From assembly GCA_964386525.1 (NCBI GenBank), contig CAYLSO010000231.1, positions 1 to 19,317 of the forward strand: DNA of 19,317 nucleotides, given 5' to 3'. The notes beneath the pieces were generated by a model. That model searched no databases and was not told the DNA's origin. It saw only the letters and a list, made by a program, of their open reading frames with translations. Positions within the stretch are counted from its first letter, which is position 1. The number at the start of each line of letters is the position of its first letter. The position numbers were made by a program, and so were the translations under genes. Origin of the DNA: CAYLSO01 sp964386525 (GTDB lineage: Bacteria; Eisenbacteria; RBG-16-71-46; DASYSL01). Below are positions 1-7,994 of the stretch, one piece after another.

Positions 1-1160
1 TCACGGTTCTCGGTTTCCACTTCATTGAGAAGGTCCTCGCGTCGGGATCGAACGAGGACGGCCTGCCCATCTTTCTTCGCTGGGAGCAGCTGGCGGGCTA
101 CGCCCGCGCCGCCATCAACGGGGACCGTACGTTCCGCGGAACCGAGCGGGTGCACCGCAACCTTGAAGAGAGCGGTGTGGTAACGCTCTCTGCGGACCGC
201 GCATACCAGATTCTCGGTAGCCAGAAGATCTACGGCCTCTGGGGTCTCTACACCGTCCCCTCCAGATCCTCGGGGTTGCTCTACGGCGACCCGGCGCGAC
301 CAACGCCCGCTGCGCGTGAGCACGCTGAGGACACTTGGTGGCCGGCCATCTCCAAGGCGGGGATGGGCGACGGCGGCCGCATCGTGGCGATCCTGCGTGA
401 GCCGCGAGCGCGGGTGGATCTCCGGGGCCGTGATGCCGACGTAGTTGCGACTGTAGCGCGGATGATTCGAAGGCGCCTCAACGAGAATGAGGGTCGGTTC
501 TACCGTTTCCACCTAGCAGAAGGTGGCCCTAACGACTCCACTTCGGGCGCTCAGAAGATCCTCCTGGGAATCCTCGATCGGCACCCGCTCCCCGAGTCAG
601 AGTCTTTGTCTCCCACCCTCGTAAGCGCCTGGGCCAAGGAGGCAGCTCGGGACGAGGAGGCTGGTGGACACTTGGCCACCAGCCTCGAGCGCATCCGTGT
701 TACCGAGTCGCTTCTTGCTCCTTCGGGAGCCCTCTTCGGCTGGCTGCTGTCGCAGCAAGGGCGAACTCTCGACGCCCTGGCGGACGAGCTGCGTCGCCAA
801 TGGGGTCCGCGAGTCGATCGAGTCGAGTCCCATCGCCTGATCGATCTCAAGACGGACTTCCTTGGCGCGACCGGAAGCGAAGAAGCGGCTTCCCGCTGGC
901 TGCGAATAGCGGACCGGTTTGCGGCCGGCGAGTACCGGGATCTCCTGGGACTTCTTCTGGAGCAGAACCGCTGGGTCATGAGCGTGCGCAACGGCTCCTC
1001 GCCTTGGGCGGAAGTACGCGATGGCCGGCTGCATGTGCGATTCCGGGATGAAACCGGACGCCTCCCTGAACGAGGGGAGCTGCGCACCCTCTGGCGCTAT
1101 CCCTACTTCATCGACTCGCTGAGGATTGTCGCAGCCACCCTGCGGGAGAGTTCGACGTGA
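1..1160 (+). CDS. Unrecognised protein, first visible gene of a putative defence operon (5' end outside window)
   Basis: The frame is open from the left edge (first full codon at position 3) to a TGA at 1158-1160, so at least 385 codons are visible and the start is missing. A GTG at 150 is inside the open frame and is probably not the real start. I do not recognise the family. Visible traits are an N-terminal stretch with FHFIEKVLASG, a WEQLAGYAR segment, then SADRAYQILGSQKIYGLWGLY followed by VPSRSSGLL and a proline-rich TPAAREHAED. The middle is helical and charged and the end is LWRYPYFIDSLRIVAATL. There is no signal peptide in the visible part, no membrane segment and no nuclease or ATPase motif that I can name. 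It overlaps the PLD gene by 4 bp (GTGA), so the two are probably translationally coupled. By position it could be a recognition or scaffold subunit of the operon; that role is inference only. Confidence 0.85.
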   Translation, partial: TVLGFHFIEKVLASGSNEDGLPIFLRWEQLAGYARAAINGDRTFRGTERVHRNLEESGVVTLSADRAYQILGSQKIYGLWGLYTVPSRSSGLLYGDPARPTPAAREHAEDTWWPAISKAGMGDGGRIVAILREPRARVDLRGRDADVVATVARMIRRRLNENEGRFYRFHLAEGGPNDSTSGAQKILLGILDRHPLPESESLSPTLVSAWAKEAARDEEAGGHLATSLERIRVTESLLAPSGALFGWLLSQQGRTLDALADELRRQWGPRVDRVESHRLIDLKTDFLGATGSEEAASRWLRIADRFAAGEYRDLLGLLLEQNRWVMSVRNGSSPWAEVRDGRLHVRFRDETGRLPERGELRTLWRYPYFIDSLRIVAATLRESST

Positions 1161-3193
1161 GCGACGTCCCGCACGAGATTCTCTCCGAGCATTTCCAATC
1201 GCGCATGGCGGGCCAGTGCCTGGTGAGCGCGGTCTTCTTTACCTACCAATTCGAGCCGGGGTTCTTCGAGCAGCGGGTTCTGCCCGTCTTCATAGATGTG
1301 GCGCACAGCCACGCGGAGAGTATCCGCCTTCTGCAGCTGGAGGATGCCCTTCGCTGCCTGCCGGGGCAAGTCGCCGTCTACTACGACGCCAACGGGCTGG
1401 TCGACTCGGACTCTGGGTCCGCGCGCCTTGACATCCGGCGCATCCCGATTCGTCACCGAACGGGAATCTTCCATGCGAAGAACATCTTCCTCCTAACCGA
1501 ATCGGACGAGCCCGATGAAGACGGCATCCGGGAGCGGCGGCTGTTGGCGGCGTGCCTCTCTGCCAACCTGACGCGCTCCGGTTGGTGGGAGAACGTCGAG
1601 GCCTGCCACGTCGAGGAAGTTGCCGAGGGCGACAAGACGCGACTTCGGGACGACCTGCTGCGATTCCTGGGGCGCGTAAGGCGCGCAACGCCAGAGGGAA
1701 CCGACAACGCGGCTCTGGACGCTGTGGTGGCGTTCTTGCGTTCGACTGGACGGCGAGCGCAGCGTTCCGTCGATGGGGTGTTGCACACACACTTCTATTT
1801 CAAGGACGACAAATCGGTTGCGGAGTTCTTGAAGGACCTCGCCGGGCGAATTGTGCGCGGCGGCTATCTCGAGATCATTTCGCCCTTCTTCGACAACGCC
1901 AGCCGTTGTCTGCCCCTGGAGCAGCTGCTGGATCTCTTTGAACCCAAAGAGACCCGGATCTTCCTGCCTCGAGACGACGCCGAGCGAGTCCTGGTCGGTG
2001 AGGCGCTATACGAATCTGTAAGGGCCCATTCCGGCGTGTCCTGGGGAAAGCTCCCAAAGGACATGCTGAAGCTCGGCCGGAGCGAGGACGCGGGGGAGCG
2101 TGGGGTCCACGCCAAGATCTACAGGTTCTTCTCCCAGAACCCGAAATCGGAAACCGTGCTGGTCGGCTCAGTAAACCTAACGAACGCTGCCCATCAGACT
2201 GGCGGCAACCTCGAGACTGCATTTCTCTTCGACCACGGGCCCGCGCGCCGCCCGGAGTTCTGGCTTCTGCCCGACGAACGCAGGCCCTCGACCTTCGAGC
2301 CCAGAAGCGAGCAGGGCGAGGCCGCCACGAGCCGAGGCGTACCTCTGGTGCTCTGCTACCACTGGGACACTGGGCGGGCCCGTGCGTGGTGGGAGGGAAG
2401 CGACAGCCCTCCCCGGCTGCGGCTCGAGTCACAGGGCGTGGACGTCGGCTGGCTGGAGACGGTGAAGCCACAGGCCTGGACGGATGTTCCTGCGGAGGTT
2501 ACGGCTCGCCTGGCAGAGCTGTTGCGGAACACGTCGTTCATTACCGTTCATGGTTTCGGCAAGGAACCAGGCCTGATCCTTGTGCAGGAAGAGGGCATGT
2601 CCCACAAGCCTTCGCTGCTAATGATTCTCTCCGCGAAGGACATCCTCGAGTACTGGTCGCTTCTTACCGTTGAGCAGAAGAACGCGTTCCTCGAGCATCG
2701 GCTGTCCGAGGTTGCCAGTCTTGGCCAGGGGCAGGAGTTGATGGCCCGCTATGTCGAGGGCCGCGCCGACGAGACGCTCTTCGACCGCTTCGCGGGTATC
2801 TTCCACGCGTTTGGGTGCCTAGAGCGCAGCGTTCGAGAAGATCTTGAGGTGGGAGGACAGCGCGAGGCGGTATTCCGCGTGTTCGGGCGGAAGCACGACT
2901 CCCTGGGGCAGCTCCTAACACGCGTCCTCGATGGCACAGATGTGAATGACGACGTGCACCGCTATGTCATCCTTCTCTGCGCGCGACAGCTCCGCCGCGA
3001 AACAGAGCGGGACTACCCAGACTTCTGGAAAGCGCATGGCGCCGATGCCGCTGTGCTAGATACCCAGTTGGCGAGAGTCAGCGAGGTGCGTGAGCGCTTG
3101 GTCGCGCGCGAGCCCGATCGGATGAAGGAGTTCCTGGACTGGTTCGAGCCCTGGTTCCTGCGGCGGGCCCGCCCGGTGGAGGCCGGGGCATGA
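1157..3193 (+). CDS. Phospholipase D-superfamily protein with two HxK motifs, probable nuclease subunit
   Basis: This 678-residue protein starts at GTG 1157, within the stop of the previous gene. The N-terminal half carries two PLD-type active-site halves. The first is H106-A-K108 with a later S135-x-N137 (SANLTRSGWW). The second is H318-A-K320 with G337-S338-x-N340 (GSVNLTNAAHQTGGNLE). The Asp of the canonical HxKxxxxD pattern is missing in both halves (L113, F325), as in many PLD-like nucleases. The spacing fits a single-chain pseudo-dimer. The remaining 320 or so residues are helical and I do not recognise them. No signal peptide is seen, so it should act in the cytoplasm. PLD-family proteins beside a SNF2 helicase occur in DISARM, where the PLD protein is DrmC; this one is larger. 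Nuclease activity is inferred from family and context, not shown. Its stop overlaps the helicase start (ATGA). Confidence 0.9.
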   Translation: MSDVPHEILSEHFQSRMAGQCLVSAVFFTYQFEPGFFEQRVLPVFIDVAHSHAESIRLLQLEDALRCLPGQVAVYYDANGLVDSDSGSARLDIRRIPIRHRTGIFHAKNIFLLTESDEPDEDGIRERRLLAACLSANLTRSGWWENVEACHVEEVAEGDKTRLRDDLLRFLGRVRRATPEGTDNAALDAVVAFLRSTGRRAQRSVDGVLHTHFYFKDDKSVAEFLKDLAGRIVRGGYLEIISPFFDNASRCLPLEQLLDLFEPKETRIFLPRDDAERVLVGEALYESVRAHSGVSWGKLPKDMLKLGRSEDAGERGVHAKIYRFFSQNPKSETVLVGSVNLTNAAHQTGGNLETAFLFDHGPARRPEFWLLPDERRPSTFEPRSEQGEAATSRGVPLVLCYHWDTGRARAWWEGSDSPPRLRLESQGVDVGWLETVKPQAWTDVPAEVTARLAELLRNTSFITVHGFGKEPGLILVQEEGMSHKPSLLMILSAKDILEYWSLLTVEQKNAFLEHRLSEVASLGQGQELMARYVEGRADETLFDRFAGIFHAFGCLERSVREDLEVGGQREAVFRVFGRKHDSLGQLLTRVLDGTDVNDDVHRYVILLCARQLRRETERDYPDFWKAHGADAAVLDTQLARVSEVRERLVAREPDRMKEFLDWFEPWFLRRARPVEAGA

Positions 3194-6100
3194 TCGACCG
3201 GGTGGCGGCAGAGCAGCTGCTGGACATGGGGGCGCGCATCGGTCCTGGCCAGAGGGCAGACGAGCAACTTGACGGCGCCGTCGCCATCCATAATCTGCTC
3301 GAGCAGCGCGGAGTCGCCTACCTCGCCGACGAGGTCGGCATGGGTAAGACCTATGTCGCCTTGGGTGCCTTGGCCCTGTTCCGCCACTACCGGCCATCGT
3401 TCCGGGTCCTCATCATCGCGCCCCGCGAGAACATTCAACACAAGTGGCGCAAGGAGATGCGGAATTTCGTAGAGAACAACTACCGCTATGCCGACCTGCG
3501 CGTGAAGGCAGTAGACGGGCGCCCCGTGCGGCCCCTGGTGGTCTGCGAAGATCTCGTCGAGTTCCTGCGGGAGACCACACTCGATCCGGACCGCGACTTC
3601 TTCCTACGGCTGACGAGTTTCAGCATGGCGCTCGGCGGGCGAGACGCGGTGGACCCAGACCAGGCCCGCCGCCTGCGCGATCGGCTGCGCGAGCATCTCC
3701 CCTGGGTCCGCAACGAAGTCTTTGATCTGCGCAATAAGCAGGCCTTCAAGGACAACGTGGCGCGAGTTCTTTGCTGCGCCTTGCCGCGGTTTGACCTAGT
3801 GATCGTGGATGAGGGACACAACCTCAAGCACGGCCTTCGAGCGCAAGGCGCCGCCCGCAATCGAGTCTTGGCGCTCGCGCTTGGGCATCCTCTAGAACAT
3901 CCCGATAACACATTGTTCCCCGGCTACGGCCCGCGGGCGGAGCGGGTGCTCATTCTTTCGGCCACGCCCATCGAGGAGACGTATCTGCATCTCTGGAATC
4001 AGCTAGATGTCCTCGGCAAGGCGAGAGGGCATGACGAACTCCGGAGGTCCGATTCCGATGAGAAGGCCAAGAAGCGAGCGGCAGCCAAGATCTTAGTGCG
4101 GCGGGTGACTGCCATACGCGTCGGCAATGAAGACCTGACAAAGAACCTCTATCGGCGGGAATGGCGCGCCGGCGGGGTGCGAACGCACGATGAGCCGATC
4201 GAGATGGCAAGCGATCGCCAGCGGCTCGTTGTCGCACTCGTTCAGAAGAAGGTAGGCGAGCTACTTGGGCATGAGCGGTTCAATCGCTCATTCCAGATTG
4301 GCATGCTGGCCTCGTTCGAGAGCTTCCTCGAGACCACGCGGCTGTGCCGCGATGAAGACGAGACCACCTTTGACGATCCCGACCAGACTGACGATACGCT
4401 GGAACGGGATGGCATCGATGTGCATCAGCTCAACCGCCTGGCTCGCGACTACCGTCGGCGCTTTGGCGGAGAGGAACTGCCGCACCCCAAGATGGACGCG
4501 GTTGTGGAGAGCCTTAGCGGTGCCTGGAAGACCGGTCGCAAGACGCTCGTATTCGTGCGGCGGGTGGCGTCAGTCAAAGAACTCAAGCACCGGCTCGACC
4601 GGCTTTATGACGAGTACTTGTTCTCGCGGTTGCGGAGGGATCTGCCCGCGGCCTGCCAATTGCTACTCGAGCGCGCGATTCGCGAGTACACCGATGCGAG
4701 GCTCGAGGCGCTGGATCGTGGCGAAGACGATGTCGGCGGGAAGAGGAGCAATCGGCAAAGCGCAAGTCAGGGACGTGGGGGCACAGACACGTTCTTCGCC
4801 TGGTTCTTCCGGGGGGACGGGCCGCGTGGGTACGCCAGCGGGGCTCACGTTCAGCAGCGATTCACCCAAAAGACGAGCGCACTATCAACCTTCTTTGAAG
4901 ACAACTACGTCGCTGTGCTCCTTGGTCGTCACCCCGGAGAGGTGGCCCAGGAGATGAGCCGGGCAACGGGGACGGAGGCAGATTCTCTGGAGCGTGAGCT
5001 GCGGTCGCGAGGCCGGCGTTTCCTGACACAGGCTAAGCGGCATTCGCGAGGCGACCGGTTCGAGGCCGCGCAGGCAGCAGGCGTGGAGATCCTGAAGGAC
5101 TGCGTCGGGCCATGGCAGCAGGCCGCGCGCACTGTCTGGCATGAGCGTTTCGAGGCATCGGTTCGCCAGCCGCACGCTGAGGAGTCCCCGCCCCTGATCG
5201 ATGATCTCGAAACAGCCACATTCGTCACCGAGCTTCGTCTAAGGCCCGAGTTGCGGCAGCGCATCTGGCCTGAATCGACCAAAGCGGAGTCGCGACTGGC
5301 CTTCCGCGACGGTGAGCTCCGCGGCATGCTCCTGACCGCAGCGGCGCGCCTGGGGCACGGGTTCCTGGATCTCTATACTCTCATCATCAGCCGCATCGGC
5401 AGCCTCGCGGGTGGAGCTCAGCAAGAATCTGACGACGACGCCAGCGCGGAACGATCTATCATTGGTGAGTATCTCGACGTCCTCGAGAGGCAGATGCAGA
5501 CGCCGCTCACTGAGCGCGAGTGGGCGGCCTTCGACGAACTCTCCGAACTTGCTGAGAACTTCGACCTCGTCTTAGATGTGAACGATCCAGGGATCCGTAA
5601 TGCGCCGCTCACTGACGCCGCCCGAGCATTTGGAAACCTCCTGCGCGAGCAGCAGCCGGTTGGGGGGATGTTCGGGCAGATCAACCGGACCCTTGTGCAG
5701 CAGTTCCGTCTGCCGGGCTACCCCTTTGTCCTGATCTCCACCGACCTGCTCCAGGAGGGGGAAGACCTACACACCTTTTGCTCTTCCATCCAACATTACG
5801 GCATCTCATGGACCCCTTCGTCCATGGAGCAGAGGATCGGACGCATCGACCGCGTGCGCTCGCAGACCGACCGGCGCCTCTCGAGGCTTACCCATCCCCC
5901 GTCGGGCGTGGAGAAGATGCAAGTCTATTATCCCTACCTCGGCGACACCGTGGAGATTCTCCAGGTTCAGCGGGTACTCGATCGGATGAATCTGTTTCTG
6001 CGGCTCATGCACGAGGGCCTGCAGGCAGGAGGGTCGGAGGATCGGCGCATTCACATCGACCGGGAGATCCGCAACGGTTGCCGAGTTGCGCCGGCAATCG

Positions 6101-6660
6101 AGGGCAAGCTCCGTACGGCATTTGCCATCCCTACTGCCGCGCTCCGAGGCGACATCCGGGAGCCGGATGTCGGGCCTGAACTTGCTGAGGGACTGCACGA
6201 GCGATTTCGACTCCTAAGGGCGACCCCGTACTCCGGCCTGGTGGTGGACTGGGAGGGCGACGACGTGCCGGGCGCACTCATTGGGACAGCTCGGCTGGGC
6301 GCGCGCCAGCAGCCGTTTCGTTTGATACTGGGCCTGGTCGACCGGCGTCCCTGCGTCCGATGCGCGAGTCTTGTGGGAACCGTGAATCTTGAGGAGTGCG
6401 GGGAAGACATTTCGGAAAGCGTCGCACGCCTACGCGTGCGGTTATCGGCCACGCCCACGCCGGACGAAGAGTCATGGGTCATAAGCGTTGACGACCTAGT
6501 TCTATTGGCAGATCCGGCGCATGACGCGACTCGGGTGGAGGCGCTGATCCATCGAGTTGTTCGCGCGGCGGATGCGCTCGAGCACCAGCATATGGGCGGC
6601 CGCGACCAGCTACTTAGCGAATTGCGAGAGAGCTACGAGGGTGAGCCCGATGCCGAATGA
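3190..6660 (+). CDS. SNF2-like superfamily 2 helicase with a large insertion in the second RecA domain
   Basis: This 1156-residue protein starts at ATG 3190, overlapping the upstream stop by 4 bp. The first RecA domain has Walker A DEVGMGKT at 47-54, motif Ia IIAPRENIQHKW near 75-86, Walker B DEGH at 207-210 and motif III SATP at 257-260. The second starts with KTLVFVRRVASVKELKHRL at 451-469. Motif V (STDLLQEGEDLH, 850-861) and motif VI (QRIGRIDRVRS, 881-891) come only about 380 residues later, so a large helical insertion sits inside RecA2. The last 260 residues form an accessory domain with a CxxC (1055-1058) that may be incidental. The ATP-dependent DNA translocase role is known for the family. 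All core motifs are intact, so it should be active. It is the motor of the operon and the presumed partner of the PLD protein. DISARM DrmD is the nearest comparison I can name. Confidence 0.93.
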   Translation: MIDRVAAEQLLDMGARIGPGQRADEQLDGAVAIHNLLEQRGVAYLADEVGMGKTYVALGALALFRHYRPSFRVLIIAPRENIQHKWRKEMRNFVENNYRYADLRVKAVDGRPVRPLVVCEDLVEFLRETTLDPDRDFFLRLTSFSMALGGRDAVDPDQARRLRDRLREHLPWVRNEVFDLRNKQAFKDNVARVLCCALPRFDLVIVDEGHNLKHGLRAQGAARNRVLALALGHPLEHPDNTLFPGYGPRAERVLILSATPIEETYLHLWNQLDVLGKARGHDELRRSDSDEKAKKRAAAKILVRRVTAIRVGNEDLTKNLYRREWRAGGVRTHDEPIEMASDRQRLVVALVQKKVGELLGHERFNRSFQIGMLASFESFLETTRLCRDEDETTFDDPDQTDDTLERDGIDVHQLNRLARDYRRRFGGEELPHPKMDAVVESLSGAWKTGRKTLVFVRRVASVKELKHRLDRLYDEYLFSRLRRDLPAACQLLLERAIREYTDARLEALDRGEDDVGGKRSNRQSASQGRGGTDTFFAWFFRGDGPRGYASGAHVQQRFTQKTSALSTFFEDNYVAVLLGRHPGEVAQEMSRATGTEADSLERELRSRGRRFLTQAKRHSRGDRFEAAQAAGVEILKDCVGPWQQAARTVWHERFEASVRQPHAEESPPLIDDLETATFVTELRLRPELRQRIWPESTKAESRLAFRDGELRGMLLTAAARLGHGFLDLYTLIISRIGSLAGGAQQESDDDASAERSIIGEYLDVLERQMQTPLTEREWAAFDELSELAENFDLVLDVNDPGIRNAPLTDAARAFGNLLREQQPVGGMFGQINRTLVQQFRLPGYPFVLISTDLLQEGEDLHTFCSSIQHYGISWTPSSMEQRIGRIDRVRSQTDRRLSRLTHPPSGVEKMQVYYPYLGDTVEILQVQRVLDRMNLFLRLMHEGLQAGGSEDRRIHIDREIRNGCRVAPAIEGKLRTAFAIPTAALRGDIREPDVGPELAEGLHERFRLLRATPYSGLVVDWEGDDVPGALIGTARLGARQQPFRLILGLVDRRPCVRCASLVGTVNLEECGEDISESVARLRVRLSATPTPDEESWVISVDDLVLLADPAHDATRVEALIHRVVRAADALEHQHMGGRDQLLSELRESYEGEPDAE

Positions 6661-7024
6661 TTGGGCGAGATTCTGCAAGGCGCGGGACCTGAGTGTCACC
6701 GGGGATGCGATAGCCGTGAGCTTTCACGACGGGCGGAGTCACCAGGTGCGGGTCGCAGAGGAGTCCGACGGCTGGCGCCTCACGGCGGTCGTCGCGCGGG
6801 CCGGCGACCTTGGTAACGTGGCGGCCCCAGCGCTAAAGGCGTGGGAACGAAACCAGAGCATGCGGCTCGCGGGATTTCGGATTGACGAACGCGGCCGGCT
6901 GGTCGGCGAAGAACTCGTACCAGGAGCGGGCATGACGGCTGAGGAGTTCCAGACATACGTGCGCGCGCTGGCGGCGGAGTGCGACCGATTTGAGCATCTT
7001 CTGACGGGGCGGGATGTCGAATGA
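6650..7024 (+). CDS. Small protein, YbjN/CesT-like fold suspected, last gene of the defence operon
   Basis: The start at ATG 6650 (MPNDWARFCKARDL) is chosen because GAGGGTGA lies just upstream at 6637-6644. The open frame reaches further back inside the helicase gene, but with non-protein-like composition; an in-frame GTG at 6641 is an alternative. This gives 124 residues and a start 11 bp before the helicase stop. The pattern is alternating beta strands (AIAVSFHDGRSHQVRVAEE, then WRLTAVVAR), a helix with an ERNQSMRL stretch, a strand pair (AGFRIDERGRLVGEELV) and a final helix TAEEFQTYVRALAAECDRFE. That order resembles the YbjN / type III secretion chaperone-like fold. The fold call is pattern recognition, not a database result. 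It could be an assembly chaperone or small regulatory subunit of the helicase-PLD complex. No catalytic motif is seen. Confidence 0.8.
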   Translation: MPNDWARFCKARDLSVTGDAIAVSFHDGRSHQVRVAEESDGWRLTAVVARAGDLGNVAAPALKAWERNQSMRLAGFRIDERGRLVGEELVPGAGMTAEEFQTYVRALAAECDRFEHLLTGRDVE

Positions 7025-7062
7025 CCTGCTCCCCTTCTTTGGTCCAGTCGGGATGACCATCC

Positions 7063-7077
7063 GCCTGCCTGACAGGC
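7063..7077 (+). terminator. Weak hairpin after the defence operon
   Basis: GCCTG / CAGGC with a 5-base loop, about 40 bases past the last stop of the operon. There is no T-run. It could end the operon transcript, but the stem is short and may be incidental. Confidence 0.25.
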
Positions 7078-7145
7078 CCCGGATTGTGTCCCTCCCTTGA
7101 GAGAGCATCAGGCCCTCGCTCCCCGCCAGGGCCCCGGAGGGTCAA

Positions 7146-7727
7146 GTGCCCGCCCAGCCCGAGTCGACCCCTGTCTCCCCGCCCGCCATCGAAGCCTCCG
7201 CCTTCGTCCTCAAGGACTCTTCCGGCGCCGTCCGCGCCCGCCTCGGCATCGACGGCGAGGACAAGACGAACCTCATCTTCTCCGCGCCGGACGGCAAAGT
7301 CCGCGCCGTGCTGGGAACCTTCGACGACGGCGAGCCCTACCTCGAGTTCTGCGACGAGCGGGAGAACACCCGCTTCTACGCCGGCATTCTCGAGGACAAC
7401 CCCGGGATCTTCCTGCTCTCCCGCGAGGGAGGGCTTCGCGCCATGCTGTCGGCCGACGCCGACGGCACCGGCAGAGTGATGGTCACCGCAGGCCTCGATG
7501 GCCCGCTCGTCAGCCTGTACGCGAAGGAGAACGCCGAGGCCCTGCTGCTCATCGAGGACGCCAAGGGCAAGATGGGCTTCCTCGTGCGGGCGGACGAAGA
7601 CGGGACCCGGATGCTCAGCCTCTCTGACCGCGAGGGCGAGGACCGCCTCGGCCTGTGGATCTCCAAGGAGGGCGTCCCCGGCTTCACGATGCTCGACGAG
7701 GACGGAGAGGGGATGGTCGGGTGCTGA
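7146..7727 (+). CDS. Short-repeat beta-strand protein, function unknown
   Basis: The start is GTG 7146, supported by GGAGGG five bases upstream at 7135-7141. The 193-residue product has no signal peptide and no membrane segment. After a Pro-rich N-terminus it consists of about eight repeats of 22-25 residues, each with a turn such as DSSGAVRARLG, APDGKVRAVLG or DAKGKMGFLVR followed by a hydrophobic strand (NLIF, YLEF, IFLL). Asp-Gly turns at regular spacing suggest a beta-solenoid or stacked-hairpin fold. The repeats are degenerate towards the C-terminus, which ends GEGMVGC. Proteins of this type are widespread as hypothetical proteins and I know no assigned function. It is 121 bases after the defence operon and reads in the same direction. 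By eye its codon use is richer in C/G at third positions, so I do not count it as part of that operon. Confidence 0.85.
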   Translation: MPAQPESTPVSPPAIEASAFVLKDSSGAVRARLGIDGEDKTNLIFSAPDGKVRAVLGTFDDGEPYLEFCDERENTRFYAGILEDNPGIFLLSREGGLRAMLSADADGTGRVMVTAGLDGPLVSLYAKENAEALLLIEDAKGKMGFLVRADEDGTRMLSLSDREGEDRLGLWISKEGVPGFTMLDEDGEGMVGC

Positions 7728-7994
7728 GCGGCAGCTACCGCAGGGCATAAACGCAGAAACCGCAAGGACGCATTGCCTGAGGGAATCTGGAGAATCGGAG
7801 GGGCGTCGAGCCAAGGGTGCTTGAACGTGAACAACCGGTTTGCTCGCGCTGCTCTGCTCATCTTGAGTCGCTGTCTTCGTGGTCGATGCTCCTTGTGGTT
7901 TGGTGACTGGACCGGGCTCTCATCCGGGTCTCCGTTGGAGGACTCGCACCGCGCCCTATGGTAGCTTTGCGTCTCCACAGGGAGGATCTCGCCC
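7728..7994 (+). other. Intergenic, nothing recognised
   Basis: These 267 bases lie between the repeat protein and the TraB-family gene. They are less GC-rich than the flanks by eye. I see no convincing hairpin, promoter pair or coding frame. The only clear signal is GGGAGGA at 7980-7986, the ribosome binding site of the next gene. Confidence 0.5.

Noticed and set aside
551..1087. Minus-strand open frame of 178 codons opposite the first gene
   Set aside because: Arg/Ser-rich shadow of a well-supported plus-strand gene; no ribosome site or domain.
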